Assembly: GCF_905475345.1 (NCBI RefSeq)
Contig: NC_066587.1
Location: forward strand, 8,609,070-8,673,069
From: Vespula vulgaris
Lineage: Eukaryota; Arthropoda; Insecta; Hymenoptera; Vespidae
DNA: 64,000 nt
Reading direction: 5' to 3'
Shown here in pieces: positions 35,918-48,450 of this stretch. Positions within the stretch are counted from its first letter, which is position 1, and each line of letters begins with the position of its first letter. The notes under the pieces are model-generated. The model saw nothing but the letters and a program-made list of their open reading frames with translations, was not told the DNA's origin and did no database searches. The translations under genes were made by a program, and so were the position numbers.

Positions 35918-37077
35918 TTTACCTCCTACTACCCTTACACTGGTATAAAGGAAGATTCTTCTCGTTAAGGAGATTACCGGAAACTCGAATAGTGAGACAA
36001 GACGAATTTCTCGAGAAATGGATACGTATGTGGATACACATGTACCTACACAAACGACACACTTTACGAATTACTTGGCCGGGAAATAAATCGTCCTCTT
36101 GATGGCCAACGTCGTACCACCAGTTCAATAATTGATTAAGCCAGGATCGCTAATCGTGAAAGGCTCAAGGGATATTTACTCGAAGAAAGTAACAGTGTCG
36201 GTTGATTTCTAAACCGCTACACGTTTACTTATTAGTATTATAAATTAGAAAAAATAGAAGGGAACTCTTGGCAAGACACGATCATCGATAATGTAACAAA
36301 AAAGTCATGATGTTTTACGAAAGGACGAAAGAACGGACGACTTGGAACGATTCGCTCTTTCCTTTCGCACAAAAGGCAAAGCTGACCGACTACTACACCA
36401 AGGAGAGCTCGCGATCGAAAAGGTAAAACTTTAACGTCCCCGAAGGAGGCATCGTCAACTTCAAAACCGGTTGTTCGCTCGGCAAACGACACACGTGAAA
36501 CTGGCAAAACATTTCTCGCGACCAACTGACACCGCTCGTAAATTCTCGCATATCGAAATCCGAGACTTTTGTCGTACGATCAACAGAAAAAAGAAAAAAA
36601 AGAAAGGAAAAAAAAATCTGCGAGGCCTGTTCGAGAAATCTATTCGTAATATAATTTTAATCGAAAAATGCTTTTTTTAAAATCTATCTTCGGAGAATCC
36701 ATATGCACAAGTGTGCGTGTGCGTGAACATTGGTATAACTGTGTATAGGAGAGTGGAATGAGTCGGTGATAAAAAAAAAAAAAAAAAAAAAAATAAAAGA
36801 ACCGTGAAGTAAAACGAGATTCCTTATCGAGTCATCTATGGATAACTGGTTCGATCCGAGTAGTCGATCCAAGGAGAAAAAAAAGAGAAAGAGAGAAAGA
36901 GAAAGATAGAGAGAAACCAAAGTGAACTAAAGTTGAAATAAGCGAGGCGACAACGCGAAAGCATGCACAAGGTATTAGTCAATTTGCGCTCTTCCTTTGA
37001 GTTTACTTATTCCATTCGAGTAGTCGTAGAGAGACTTCGGTGAGTCGGCAATGTCGAGAGTGCGTTAACGAACGGTC
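35918..37077. other. Non-coding linker with long poly-A
   Basis: No gene is recognised. The main landmark is the A23 run at 36771-36793. Purine-rich sequence follows at 36875-36915. Confidence 0.6.
36771..36793 (+). repeat. Poly-A tract, 23 nt
   Basis: The longest A homopolymer here, followed by taaaaga. No SINE or LINE body was recognised immediately upstream. Confidence 0.95.
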
Positions 37078-37134
37078 CTGTGTGTGTGTGCGTGTGTGTA
37101 TGTGAGAGAAAGAGAGAGAGAGAGAGAGAAAGAG
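37078..37134 (+). repeat. Compound (TG)n(GA)n repeat
   Basis: Tgtgtgtgtgcgtgtgtgta followed by gagagaaagag-type GA sequence. The TG-to-GA junction recurs at 52730-52761. Confidence 0.93.
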
Positions 37135-37828
37135 CAGCATTTTTTGAACGAACCGCTTTGGCGAGAAATTTCTTTCGAGATTGACGATACTTTTTAGTAT
37201 GCTCTTTAAACGGAGAGACTCGCGAGTAGCAAGGAAAACGACATACAGATGTCAAATATCAATTCATTGAATCTGAATGAATTTCATTCATCCGTTACGA
37301 ACGTTTAACTGGTTCGCCGTTTCAATTGATAAAAATAGAAAGAGAGAAGAAAAACATATTAAATATCTTCTTAAATCAATAAAAAGAAAGTAAAAAAAAA
37401 AAAAAAAGAAAAACGAACACGTTATTCCAGATAATTCTAACAGTACTTCGATTTTGAATAATTCTCGGAGAAAGAGGGATTGAGACGAAGGGAGTGTCTA
37501 ATCTTCTCTGACCTCGAATACATATAAATACACACGTGCATATATACATACCGAATATATTTTCAGAATCGTGTAATGAGAGACCGAACTAAGAAAAAAT
37601 GAAAAGGAAAAAAAAGAAAAAAAAAAGAAAAGAAAAGAAAAGAAGAAAAAAGAAACGAACTTCCGGCGGCCTATCCTCTGGGAATCAACCGTGCCACCAG
37701 CGCGCGCTGTGTATTTATGAGACACCCTACGGCAGGAGAAGAAGATCAAGGAGAGTACCAAAAGTGAGACAGAGAAAGATGAGTGGGGGAGGGAGTGCGA
37801 GAAAAGGAGAAGGAAAAGATGATGATAA

Positions 37829-37863
37829 GGGGTGGGGTGGGGTGGGGTGGGGTGGGGACGGGG
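37829..37863 (+). repeat. (GGGGT)n run, strong G-quadruplex motif
   Basis: Six GGGG runs separated by single T (37829-37857), then ac and a seventh GGGG at 37860-37863. Single-nucleotide loops between four-guanine runs are the arrangement that most favours stable parallel G-quadruplexes. Upstream DNA (37780-37800) is also G-rich (gagtgggggagggag). It lies in a less AT-rich stretch with cgacgtcttgctgacgt-type sequence downstream. The motif is certain; formation in cells is inference. Confidence 0.93.
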
Positions 37864-39094
37864 AGTGCGGCTAAATCAGTGCACGACGTCTTGCTGACGT
37901 ATTCGCGAACGTTTCCGACGTGACCTGCACGGATGAGAAATTGCCTGAAAGCTCACGTCGCACGCTCCTCCAGCGAGAAAATCCGGCGCGGTGCCATCGC
38001 AATCACCACCACTACACTCACTATTGCCATCGGCAACAGCCCTCCTACGAAAGATCCCTTTGAACCTGTCGATCCTGCGAAAAAGAGAGAAGAGGAAGGG
38101 GCAGAGTGAGCAGCTTCTATCGTTACAGCTCTCAACTTCTTTCTCCCTCTTTCATCGATAGTCCCATCCCTATCGTCACTCTTTAGCTTTAGCTTTCTCT
38201 CTTTCTCTCTCGCTCTCTGTATCTAAAGTAGACACATCGAGAACGTGAAATTGTGCCACATTCGCACGCAATCAAGCGATCGTTTCCGTCCTAGCAGGGT
38301 GTGAAGAGAGAGAAAGATAGAGAGAGAAAAGGGCTCGAAGGAGAAGGAACCCTTGTAACTCTTGTCGTCAAATCGAATTCATCGTAGCACATTAGGGCAA
38401 CCATCCGATCGTTACGCTTTTGACGATGGCCGTTCGTGTTCTCCGCTGTCCTCCATTTTTGACAGTGTCCTCTTGTGTGTGAGAAAGAGAAAGCAAGAGG
38501 GAGGTGGAACGACGGAAGGATGACAGGCGCTCGTCAAATGACAATGCGTCTAAAGAGCGTGAAAAGAGGGTAAGTAAGAGAGAGAGAGAGAGAAGAAGTA
38601 GGAGAGGGTGATGGGAATGTCGAGAAGGCAATGCTAGAACGCGTTCGTCGGTTACCGGTTACCGATCGACAATGAAAAGGAGAAGAATATATCGTGAGCG
38701 AGGGCGTAACAAGACTCGGAGGTGGTGGATGATTGCGAGACAGGACGAGAGACGAACGAACAACGAGAAGCCGTCGTCGTTTGTACGAGAAACGCTTTTC
38801 CGAGGGGTCGCGAAAATCTACGGGCTCGATAGAAAATTAATCGCGATTGTGTCGGCCTTTGGAGGGTTCCTCGTGTCCCTTCTTCGTTTCTTTTGCTTTT
38901 ATGCCCTTTCTTTTCTTTCCTTTTCTTTCTTTCTTTCTTTCTTTCTTTTGCTTTCCGTTTCTCTCTCTTTTTCTCTGTCTTTCTCATTTTGTCTTCTTTT
39001 CTCTCTTTCTCTCTGTATCGTAAGAGAACGAAAACCGGATTCTAATCGAATCGGGAGACAAATTTTCTTCCAATTTTTCTTCTGTCCGTTTCGC
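37864..39094. other. Non-coding, pyrimidine-rich second half
   Basis: No gene is firmly recognised. A minus-strand 60-codon frame at 37953-38135 reads a hydrophobic stretch (PMAIVSVVVVIAMA), like a membrane segment, but has no other support. GA at 38580-38594 and a cttt-rich stretch at 38920-38950 are simple repeats. Confidence 0.55.
38920..38950 (+). repeat. (CTTT)n tetranucleotide repeat
   Basis: Ctttctttctttctttcttt-type pyrimidine repeat within a longer T/C-rich region (38880-39020). Confidence 0.92.
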
Positions 39095-39115
39095 TTTTTT
39101 TTTTTTTTTTTTTTT
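39095..39115 (+). repeat. Poly-T tract, 21 nt
   Basis: Twenty-one consecutive T before gagaacg. Confidence 0.95.
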
Positions 39116-41590
39116 GAGAACGTATACTAATCTATTCTTAAATGCTTTTGTTCTGTCATGATAGAATTGGGAATAAGAAAATTAATACACTTTGCTGTTA
39201 GATTATTTTTCAATTCTATTGCCAAATTTTGTTGCCAATTCTTCGATATTTGTAATGTCTTGTTCGAAATTTACTTCAAAGAAAAGTCAAGTTTTATACT
39301 AATTATATTAAATAATAGAAAACTTGGTTTTCTTTTGCACGATTAACACAAAAAAAAATTGGTTTCTATTCTCCTTTAGAATATTTTTCGATTTTGAACG
39401 AAATACACGATCTTTGTATTTTCTTTCTGGACGTAACAAAATGGAATATTTCTATCTAAACGATCGTTTTCGTCACTTGTCCCGAACCTTACCAATTTTA
39501 CATTTAGAACACGAAAATAACGTAGAAGTCCCAACGAAATGTTTTTTCAAAATTTTTTGTGGGTAATAGATTGTGTTCTTCCATTTTTTTTTTAATACAA
39601 AATATACGCGTTCGCTAAAGAGATAAAGTCTCTAAAAGAAATATTACCCCATCCATGAATTTATGCGTTCGACGTAAAAAAAAAAAAAAGAAAAAAAAAT
39701 ATCGTGTATTGGTTCGCTACATCGACACCATCCATATATTTGTCGTTACAATGTATAATTATTTCCGGTTGTTCCATTTCTCGTATATTATCGGAATAGC
39801 TTGCTTTTATTTGTAATTACAGACATTGTGCGTCTTGAAATACAATAGAAAAACTGTTCATATCTTTATTTTAATAAAAGCATTTGTTGTTTTCCAAATA
39901 CTCTAACCTAAATTCACTCTTTACTTAATAGCGCATATTTAAATTGACAATTTAAAAATGTCGAGTATGACTCGACATAGAGATATATCGTTTGAAAGAT
40001 TTTCGTCGGATGATTTTTCACTCGAAATATTTTACAATTCCCAATCTTTTATTTTCCTTTTCTTTTTCTAATGGATAAATACGACATTAGAAACATCGTT
40101 TAATACTCTTTGTTAAAAATAAAATAGTGATCATCCATAATTACGTAAGACGTAATAAAAAAAAATACGTTGGAGCGGCGAGATCCGAGAGACCGGAGGA
40201 GCTCTAGGCATCGCGCGCAACTATGAAGGCCTCTCGCCTTGCAAACAACTTATATAATACACGCACATCGTATATTTATCCGTCGTTGCGAATTTACCAC
40301 GCGACAAACGACGTACGACACGCTCATCACTGTTCACTGATCGCAGCAATAATATACGCGAACGAACTTTTCCTTTTATTCAGAAAAGTTTGTATAAAAA
40401 GAAGCTCGTAAAAGGAATCGTACGGAATCCTGTAAAAGATAAACATCGTTCCCACTCGAAAAAAAAAAATACAAAAATTCTTAGATCATTTTAAATATCT
40501 TTATATCATGCGTTTGCTTCTCTCATCCTGCTAATTCTGTTTTGTTCCACTTTTGTTGTTTGATCAGTCTTACGTCTTCGTTTCCACGCACGTTTTGGTT
40601 ATCGTATAACATTTTTATCGTGTCGTTTAATGATGTATATTTTCGTTTTAAAAAAAAAGAAAAAAAAAACGTCGATTGAATAGCGTTCGTAAAATAAACT
40701 ACCAATAAATTCCACGAAGGCCAAAGGCTGCCGTGAAAAAAAAAATACTTGTCACCTCGATACGTAAACAACGTTCTTTTAATTATTCAAACGACGTTAC
40801 TTCTCTCCTCCTATTACCTATTTGAAAAACGATCCTCAAAGCACGTTCGCACACATACGAACTCTTCGTACGTCAGACATATCGGGGACAACGTTCCTCG
40901 ATCACGAGCTAACATAGCTATTTATTTACAAAGCCGTTTAAATACGCCTGGTGCAGGAAAAACAAGCGGCTGCGAACGAGAATAGTGTCTCAGATGATCG
41001 CTGACCTGACTCAACTAAGAATCGATCGTTGAAGGACGTTCTCTTTCTTATCCTGTATCCTTTTATTTCTCTCTTTCTCACTCGAGATTGGTACGCCGAC
41101 ACTGTACTTCTACCAGAACGAAATAATTTCATACGAATATTACCCAAAATATTCTTTATGTTCCTTTTAAACCGATATAAGAAATCGAATACCAAGATCA
41201 TTGGCCTACAAAATTCTTTCGCTCGAAAATATTTATATAGAAAGCATGTGTATATAAAACAGCGGATAATATACGCTCTGTTTATGTCCCAGTCCTATGT
41301 TTATCGAAAGGATCATGCCAAATTTTTCGATATGCCAAATTATTACATGTGTGCGTGTGTGTGTGAGAGAGAGAGCCTTGTCCGCGTTCCTCGTCACAGT
41401 ACGCGGTAATCGTTCGAGCGTGCGCTTCAGAACGCGTAAGAATAGAATCGGTAAATAGCACTCGAACGACTTACAAGACAAGGAGAGAAGCAGAGAAGAG
41501 AGAAGACGGTGACGAAAGCGATGGCGATAGTACTAACCTAGCACAACGTTACACTACGACGACCGGCTACGAATAATACGCGACGTTACC
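39116..41590. other. AT-rich non-coding stretch
   Basis: No gene is recognised. Several A homopolymers (for example 39677-39689 and 40460-40468) and otherwise plain AT-rich DNA. It is the longest part of the domain with no GA/CT tract over 20 nt. Confidence 0.6.
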
Positions 41591-41668
41591 ATGGCCGACC
41601 CTGACGCAAAAGTAGTAACAGTCCATGCGCGCTCGCGCGCTATTCGCACTCTTGCGGTCGTTGACTGA
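41591..41668 (+). CDS. Small ORF, possible start exon or chance
   Basis: ATG in a good context (taccATGG) opens a 25-codon frame beginning MADPDAKVVTVHARSRAIRT, ending at TGA 41666-41668. It lies in a CpG-rich patch (41600-41665 includes gcgcgctcgcgcgc). A possible donor, aaGTAGTA, occurs after codon 7, so this could be a short first coding exon. No family match can be claimed and the frame is short enough to be chance. Confidence 0.12.
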   Translation: MADPDAKVVTVHARSRAIRTLAVVD

Positions 41669-43269
41669 TTATTATTGTGCACTCGATGCAAGTGCACCGA
41701 CGACTCGAATGTCACGAGATTTCCATATCGACGAATCCCATTTAATATCGTTAAAATCGTAACCCTCGGGATTTTCGTTATCGAAGATGATATACGAAAT
41801 AAAGATGTCTCGAAGCGACTAAGAATGTAATTTAAAGATAAAAAAACGACAACATCATTGAAGCTCTGATGCTCGTGAAAAGCGAGAAGAACATCGTTTA
41901 AATCAAAGACGCGTGTTTCCGCGAAGAGCGTGGGCATTTGACGAAAGAGCGAAGCTTTTCATCGTTGGTGTCTTTCACCAAGGCACTTCACTTTTGAGGT
42001 GGCCCTCAAAGGCGTCAGAATCTTACGCACAATTTACAAGTACTCTCTCCCTCCCTCTCCTTCTCTCTCTTACTATGTCTCTTTCTTCGCACGAAAAGGA
42101 AATTCTAATTCGAGGTACGTGCGCTAACTTTCAGGAAGAGAAGAGAGAACGCTGCTCACAGCTAGTCGCGAATAATTTATTTTCACGACAGCCGCGTAAA
42201 CGCTTACGCACACCCAACGAGAGGCCAGGCCGTTGCTTCCTCTCCCACCTTCTTTTTACCTCTAACTCTTCCTCCCCACTCTCTCTGATTTCGAATAATT
42301 AGTAAAACATTGGAAGAAATATACATGTCCACCGATGAGAAACTATTTACCACCAGTTTGCGAGACTTATGTATTTTACACTTCTAATCGGTCAACGCGA
42401 AGCGTATTTAGAATCGATTTCTAAAATACGTTTTTACTTTCGTTGTTGAATTTTGTAGGAGCTAAATGAGATTTTTTCGAGGAAAGAATTCCGCGTACAG
42501 AGTTTCGTAACAGTACTTGCTACTTTCCAGACGCGCGAAGAAAAAGATGAGAGAGAAAGAGAGAGAGAGAGAGAGAGACAGAATCGGCAAGTACATTACG
42601 AGCTGACGAGAACACTTTTTATGAATTTCTAACGATCCGCGAAACTCATGAATATATAGAAACTTTCCAATTGTTTCGGACGAATATGTGCAGGTCAAAC
42701 GAACCAAGCCGCTGTTGTAAAATGGTTACCTTCTAATACCACGAGACCAGTTTCGACTTGTTTTCATCTACCACCGATGTTGCTACCGATGTCCCCCCCT
42801 CCTCACCCCCTCTCACACACTTGCCTTTTTAAACGGACACGCACAACGAGCTTGAAATAAATTCAGACTAAGTGCGCGAAAAGTTTTAATGGGGGAATAC
42901 GAGCCTGCGGTATTTACGCATATTTACGCAAGCGAGTTCAGGCCCTTCTTTCTTTATATTCTCTGGATTTATAGCACTGTTGTGGCTCGTGTCGCCTAAA
43001 CGTTCTCAATCTCCTTCCTCTTTTCTCTTCTTTTTATTTTTTGATTTAATCATAATAAACAGAATAATAATTCAGCTAAAAAAAAAATATGGCGTTTGTT
43101 CTCGTTAGAAGTCGTGAAATTATTTGTTACGGAAAAATTAATAATCACGAACTTACCGAAATCTTTCAATTGGTAAGGAAGATAGAGAGAGGACCAACTT
43201 TTAACGTAATCGAAGAGGTTTTTAAGAATCTTCGTAAACGTTCTCTCTCTCTTTTTTTTCTCATTTCTT
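41669..43269. other. Non-coding; one GA tract
   Basis: No gene is recognised. Pyrimidine-rich 42040-42080, GA at 42560-42579, C-rich clusters at 42793-42812. Confidence 0.55.
42560..42579 (+). repeat. (GA)n microsatellite, 20 nt
   Basis: A perfect GA run. Confidence 0.95.
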
Positions 43270-43314
43270 CTGGCGCTCTTTACGTCTCCTGGCGCTTTCT
43301 ACGTCTTCCGGCGC
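43270..43314 (+). repeat. About 19-bp minisatellite, 2.4 copies
   Basis: Ctggcgctctttacgtct, then cctggcgctttctacgtct, then tccggcgc. The recurring ggcgc and acgtct blocks make it distinct from the GA/CT background. The frame over it is open but not recognisable. Confidence 0.88.
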
Positions 43315-43669
43315 AGCTCATCGACGAATTCCTTGGCAGTGAACGTGCGCCACGTGATTCATACGCGACTAAACTGACCTGCGACAATGTTTTCGCGTCG
43401 AGACCACGCGATTTTAAAATACACACGGATCTCCCGTCCGTCCGACTACCTCGTTTTAGTCGACAAAGTCGACATATATACAGTTTCGCTATTCGGACTT
43501 TGGCTGCGTGAGAAAGTGTCGTACCAAAGTGCCATGTCTTTATTCTATCTCTGTCTATCTCTGTCTTTCTCTCTTTCTTCCACTTCGAAATCCCGGGAAA
43601 TTAAGATCGTGAGCAAGCATTACGAGTCAACTTATATAACACGCAAGGTACAACAGACATGTAATATCA

Positions 43670-43697
43670 ATCGATCGATCGATCGATCGATCGATCG
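43670..43697 (+). repeat. (ATCG)7 self-complementary repeat
   Basis: Seven units of atcg. Each unit is part of a palindrome (tcga/gatc), so the whole array is its own reverse complement and can extrude as a hairpin on either strand. Confidence 0.96.
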
Positions 43698-46600
43698 TTC
43701 TTTCGATCAAATAGATATTTTTATTTTACTTATATTACTTGTTTCTTTCTATTTCGTACCTTTCGATCTTTCACACTTTTATCACAGCTCGAAATATCGG
43801 CCGAATTTTTACAAAAGAAACATAACGAAGACTTCTTTCTTTTCTTTCTTTCTTCTTCAAAAGGTAGCTTTCTCTCTCTTCCAATTTTCACATTTCCAAG
43901 GAGCCTCCATAGACCACGGAAGAAGAGGCTCACAGAGTGGCTCTTATTAAAAATGAGAGAACTGGGTAGAATCGTGTTACTTCCGAACTCGTGCCTCCGA
44001 ATTGTCGAGAAAATTGCGAGGCCTTCTCCGGTGAAATTCGCAGTTTACGTAAACCGTCTGTGCGATAGCGTGCGAGCACCCTCTTCTTCGTTTACGTCGC
44101 GAGCCAGGTCCCATGTACTCTAGCAGTGTGGCTACTTCGTTTGTTACGTGTTCGTGTCTCTCCGGCATACGTATGTGTGTGCATTTACAGCATTGCCACG
44201 TAACGAAGCGTCAAGGGGCTCCTTTCTCTCTCTCTCCCCCTCTGCTTCATGCTCTTACTTCTTCGGTGCTTTCCTCATTTTCTCGACGTAAAAGTGACAA
44301 AACGGCGCGATTACCAAGAGTCAGTCTCACGGGAGGAGAAGGATGAGAAAGAAGACCGTGGAGGTTGGTTGATGACACGCAGGGGAACTCTCTGTAATTA
44401 ACTGCCATACCGACGACCGTTTTTCAACCTGACCGTTCTCCCTTTCCTCTTCTACATGCATCTTTTTTTCCCACACTAAACTCATATTTTTCTACCTCGT
44501 TGGGCGACTCCCGGCGATCGGTTCGAGCTATCTCGAATGTGTCTTGGATCTTCTTATTTTTTCTTTTAATTAAACGATCTACCAATTTTATCAGAGTTAA
44601 GAAAACTGATACAGTATTCGTTTTCTTTTAGCAAAAGCTATCGAGGTAGGATCGTAAGAACAGCAGCTTACAAAGAATATAGTAACACGACAGCCCGTAG
44701 AAGGAACATAGTACGTATCACGTAACTAACGTGAAGTCGAGGAGGTGTCTACGCATCATCGATTATGCGAAAAAGGAGCCAGGCTCGAGGATAATGGCGG
44801 CGATTTTCCCCCTGATAACCCATATCCGGAATTACTCTCGGTGCAATTACTTAACGCCTTAAGACGTTCGGGGAACAACGCGATGTCGTGCTCGCCGCAC
44901 CGTTTGCATGCAAAGTAGGTATATACACGCTGCTACCATCCTGCTCGTCACCCCCTCTTCTCTTCTTATCCTCCCGAGTCTCCACCTCTTTTTACTTCGT
45001 GTCGCCCACCTACCGTGAGCTTACGTGCCTCGGCATTCCACGTTCGACTTATAGGAAGCGTTGCTCGATTAAAACGAGGCTTACCAGTATAACACGCTGT
45101 TGCTGTTCCCACTTCTCTCCCTTTCACACCGTCTTTTTCTCTCTACTATTTACGAATCCCTGGGAGTAGCTTATCTCTCGGAGTTATCGAGTTCATCCGC
45201 GCGATTCCCTGGACAAAGCTACCCGACAAACCGTTATCGTGATCGTAAAGGAGATTTATTCCGCTCGTACCACCCTTTAAATCCGTTTAATATCCTCTGG
45301 TGTCTCTTAATCGCGTTCGATCGCTCATCTCTCCGAGATTAATTTGATCAAAATTATATCCAGGTTTTTGTAAAAGAAAAGAAAAGAAAAGAAAGGGAAA
45401 AAAGAACAACTTGAATAAGAATTAATGCTTAAATGTTCGTGGATTTAATAGGTCGTATCGTGGAGCGTATTAAAAAAATGTTTTTTAAGGAATTTATTAC
45501 GAAAGGTCCAAGAAGGACGAAACATCAACCCTAGTGTTCCATAGATCAAAGAAAATCCGAAGGGTCGCGAACAAACGAGGACTTCCGATGGAAATACGAC
45601 GACGTAAGATCTCCGAAAAATTTCTCGGGTTCGTCAAAAAAGAAAGGAAAAAGAAAAGAAAAAGGAGGAAAGCGAGAGAGAAAGAGAAAAGAGGCTTGAC
45701 AAAGGCGCGCAGGTGGGTCTAGTTGCGCGGTAGGGCGTATAAGGATGTGCAAGGGGAACGAAAACAAGGCGGACCAAGTATTTTAATATGACAGAATCCT
45801 CTTACTGAGGTCTATAAAAAAAGTTTAATATACTGGCGTTGTCCTGCAGTACTCCTGCCTGCTCCTCCCTTTTCCGCCCTCGAGAGACGCCGTCTCGAGA
45901 ATGGAGAAAAAGCAGGAAAAAGAGAGAAAGAAAGAGATAACGAGAAAGAACGCTTAAACCTTGAAAACTTTTTGAGGACGGCAATAAGCCATCGCGATGA
46001 TCCAACCCGGCCTAAGCTCCCTATAAATCTTCATTATACTCTGCTACGAACTTTCCACGTTAACTCGAGATAAGGCGTATGTGTCCTTGTGTTTACCTTA
46101 GAATATATAGATCTATTATATGTATCTAATATATATATATAAGACGCGAATGAATCACATAACCCCTTACGAACTGCACCTCGCGATAACGAAAAAGAAC
46201 GGGTTCGAGCAAAAAACATCTTGGACCGTTTGAAAAAATCGTTTATCGAAACTATTGGAGATATTTGGCTCGACAAGAAAGAACACAGAAAATTATAGAT
46301 CTTAATAATCTAGAAGACGTGGCATTTACGAGTCTATAAATCGGTCGTTTTCTCTTCGTTCTTTGGCGTCGAGCATCGCCTTCATCGCGTACGTCAAGTT
46401 TTCATATTATTATCTTCTCATAAAACTTTAATGTCAATTTACTTAAAGAACGAGAGAAACAAATGTTTCGAACGAAACGAATAAAATTGATAACCCCCCA
46501 GACGACGCTCTTACTTGTTCTCCCGTTCATTCATTTTCAAAGCAGCTTGTAACGGATTTCGGGAAGATTCATTCTCTATACGTATGTTTAATGCACGGAT

Positions 46601-47015
46601 GTCAGATCAGATAAAGGGAGTCTAGTTCGCTCGCTACGTCGATGATAGATCTCGGAATTCTCAAAGGGGTAGGGGATAGCTCTACGTCGGCATCCTCGTT
46701 GTGTCGTCGAGAACGACGCTGGAAGTGGATCGAAACGTCGAGACGAAAAGCGAGGCAGCAACGTCGTCTCGCTGCTACTTCGGCACAAAGCCTGAACCTA
46801 GTCGAGGATGAGATTTTGAGAAGAGAGAAAGGAGAAAGAGAAAGAGCAAAAACGCACCCTTCCGTTCCTTCCTCCTCTTTTTCTTCTTCTTCTTCTCAGC
46901 CAACGTTTTCTTCTGCCCTTTTTTCCCTGCCAGAACATTTTCCTCCTTCTCATCCTCTTTCTACGGGAGCACGTTAGAAGACCTTCTCACTCGCGTTAGG
47001 CGAAAGTTCTAAAGC
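43698..47015. other. Non-coding, repeat-poor
   Basis: No gene is recognised. Short items only: aaaag-type repeat at 45373-45396, TA repeat at 46122-46136. A 111-codon plus-strand frame at 46642-46977 ends in a Ser-rich tcttcttcttct stretch and is not gene-like. Confidence 0.55.
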
Positions 47016-47027
47016 TATATAAAAGGG
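47016..47027 (+). promoter_or_regulatory. Candidate TATA box
   Basis: TATATAAAAGGG, a close match to the metazoan TATA consensus, in moderately GC-containing surroundings. About 30 bp downstream is cctacgacgagcagag, without a clear TCAGT. Frames downstream are short until 47.2 kb, where a CT-rich stretch starts. It is a motif-level call only. Confidence 0.22.
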
Positions 47028-47305
47028 ACGTTAACCTACGACGAGCAGAGGGCTTCGAGAAAAAGAAGGGCCCGGTCCTTCGTCTACGTGGAAAGAATTT
47101 AATGATCTCTGACGGACGTGCGAACGCACGTAACACGTTATTTAATCGGCCCTCTAACGTTTGGAATTCTTTAAGTTCCTCTTTCTCTCTCTCTCTTTCT
47201 CTTTCTCTTTCTCTTTTACCTTTTACGATTCCCTTCGATCGCGTTCTTATCTTATCTAAGACGAACCGATCTTTCAAGGGGACTCCTCTTTCGGTTTAAT
47301 AGCGT

Positions 47306-47324
47306 CTACTACTACTACTACTAC
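47306..47324 (+). repeat. (CTA)n trinucleotide repeat
   Basis: Six cta units. Confidence 0.94.
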
Positions 47325-47518
47325 CTTTCTTTACTTGGCTTGGAAAAACGAAAGCGATTTTAAGAATTCGCCGACGACGGATCTTTCCTTTTCTCGGTCC
47401 GGTCGATTTTTCGCCAAGGAATGAAAAAATCTTATCGCTTGAAACTCGAAGGAAAAGAGCTCCTTCTTCTTTCTCTCCGTCTCATCTCGGTATTTTTTTC
47501 TTTTCTTCTCTTTTTCCT

Positions 47519-47541
47519 TCTCTCTCTCTCTCTCTCTCTCT
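47519..47541 (+). repeat. (CT)n microsatellite, 23 nt
   Basis: A perfect TC run in pyrimidine-rich DNA (47460-47550). Confidence 0.95.
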
Positions 47542-48279
47542 ATTTCTCTTTACGAGATAATCCGTCCGTTGGTCTGATCTCGGCAAACGTGACACGCTTC
47601 CTCTTCGTTCCTTCGAATCCACTCGCGAGATCAGCGGGGATCTTTCGTTGTTCGTGCGGCAAAAAAAAATCTCGTGCTGGGAATTCCAGATGAATTTCTT
47701 TCCCAGCGCCAGAATTTTTTTCTTACAAGATCGTCATGGAAAATTCGATTTCTCGTTCCCTGGAAGGAACGAGTTAACGTGCTAGTTTCTTTCTTTCTTT
47801 TTTTTTTCACTTTTTCTATCTCGTTCAATCCCGTTCATCAATACTCGTGTTTATGACAGACCCATTATAGGTGCTCGCGTGCGTGTAAATCAACAAAGTA
47901 TTTTTACTGCTATTCGATAGATAATCCGTCGTCCTTTTTTCATGTTCTTCTTTGAAGGCACGGATCACATACGGATCACGCATGTTCGCGAAACTAAAAG
48001 GGAGAAGGGAAGGAAGAGAGGTATATAGGGGGATTTAGAATGAAAATTTTTCCCCTAGTTCTTCCGGACTGTCCCCATAGTATATAGTAGAGGAAGATTA
48101 GCTTCGGTCTCCTCTGTTTAGGGAACTGATTAGCAGGCGATCCTTTGACGCAAGACTAACCCTACTTTTGCCCCCTTCGCTCTTATTCTCTTTCTCACGG
48201 GTAACTTTGTTTGCTCCGTCCTTTTTATACACTAACGACTATTCTCACACCTTTCTTACAATGTCATTCGATTCACGTG

Positions 48280-48293
48280 AAAAAAAAAAAAAA
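48280..48293 (+). repeat. Poly-A tract, 14 nt
   Basis: Fourteen A after ttcacgtg. Confidence 0.93.
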
Positions 48294-48450
48294 GAAAGAG
48301 AAGAAAAGATCTAAATCGAAAAATACGATACATAGAAGATTCTTTATGAGCCATCCAAGAGACCTGTTCGTCTTTCTCTTATCGCAAAAACAATGAGGTC
48401 GTAAAGATACACAACCAAGAGAGGAAGAAAAGAAAAATAAGGAGAAAAAA

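Noticed and set aside
36740..36793. Poly-A tract as a SINE or LINE tail
   Set aside because: No retroposon body, internal promoter boxes or flanking duplication was recognised upstream.
36848..36857. GGTTCGATCC, a tRNA T-loop-like motif
   Set aside because: The flanking bases do not form the 5-bp T stem, and no D-arm or acceptor pairing is seen upstream.
43089..43511. 140-codon plus-strand frame
   Set aside because: It spans the 19-bp minisatellite and shows no recognisable domain. An overlapping frame from 43387 is open as well.
43780..43788. TATCACAGC, the seed of the insect miR-2/miR-13 family
   Set aside because: The bases after the seed diverge from known family members, and upstream sequence does not pair to form a miRNA hairpin.
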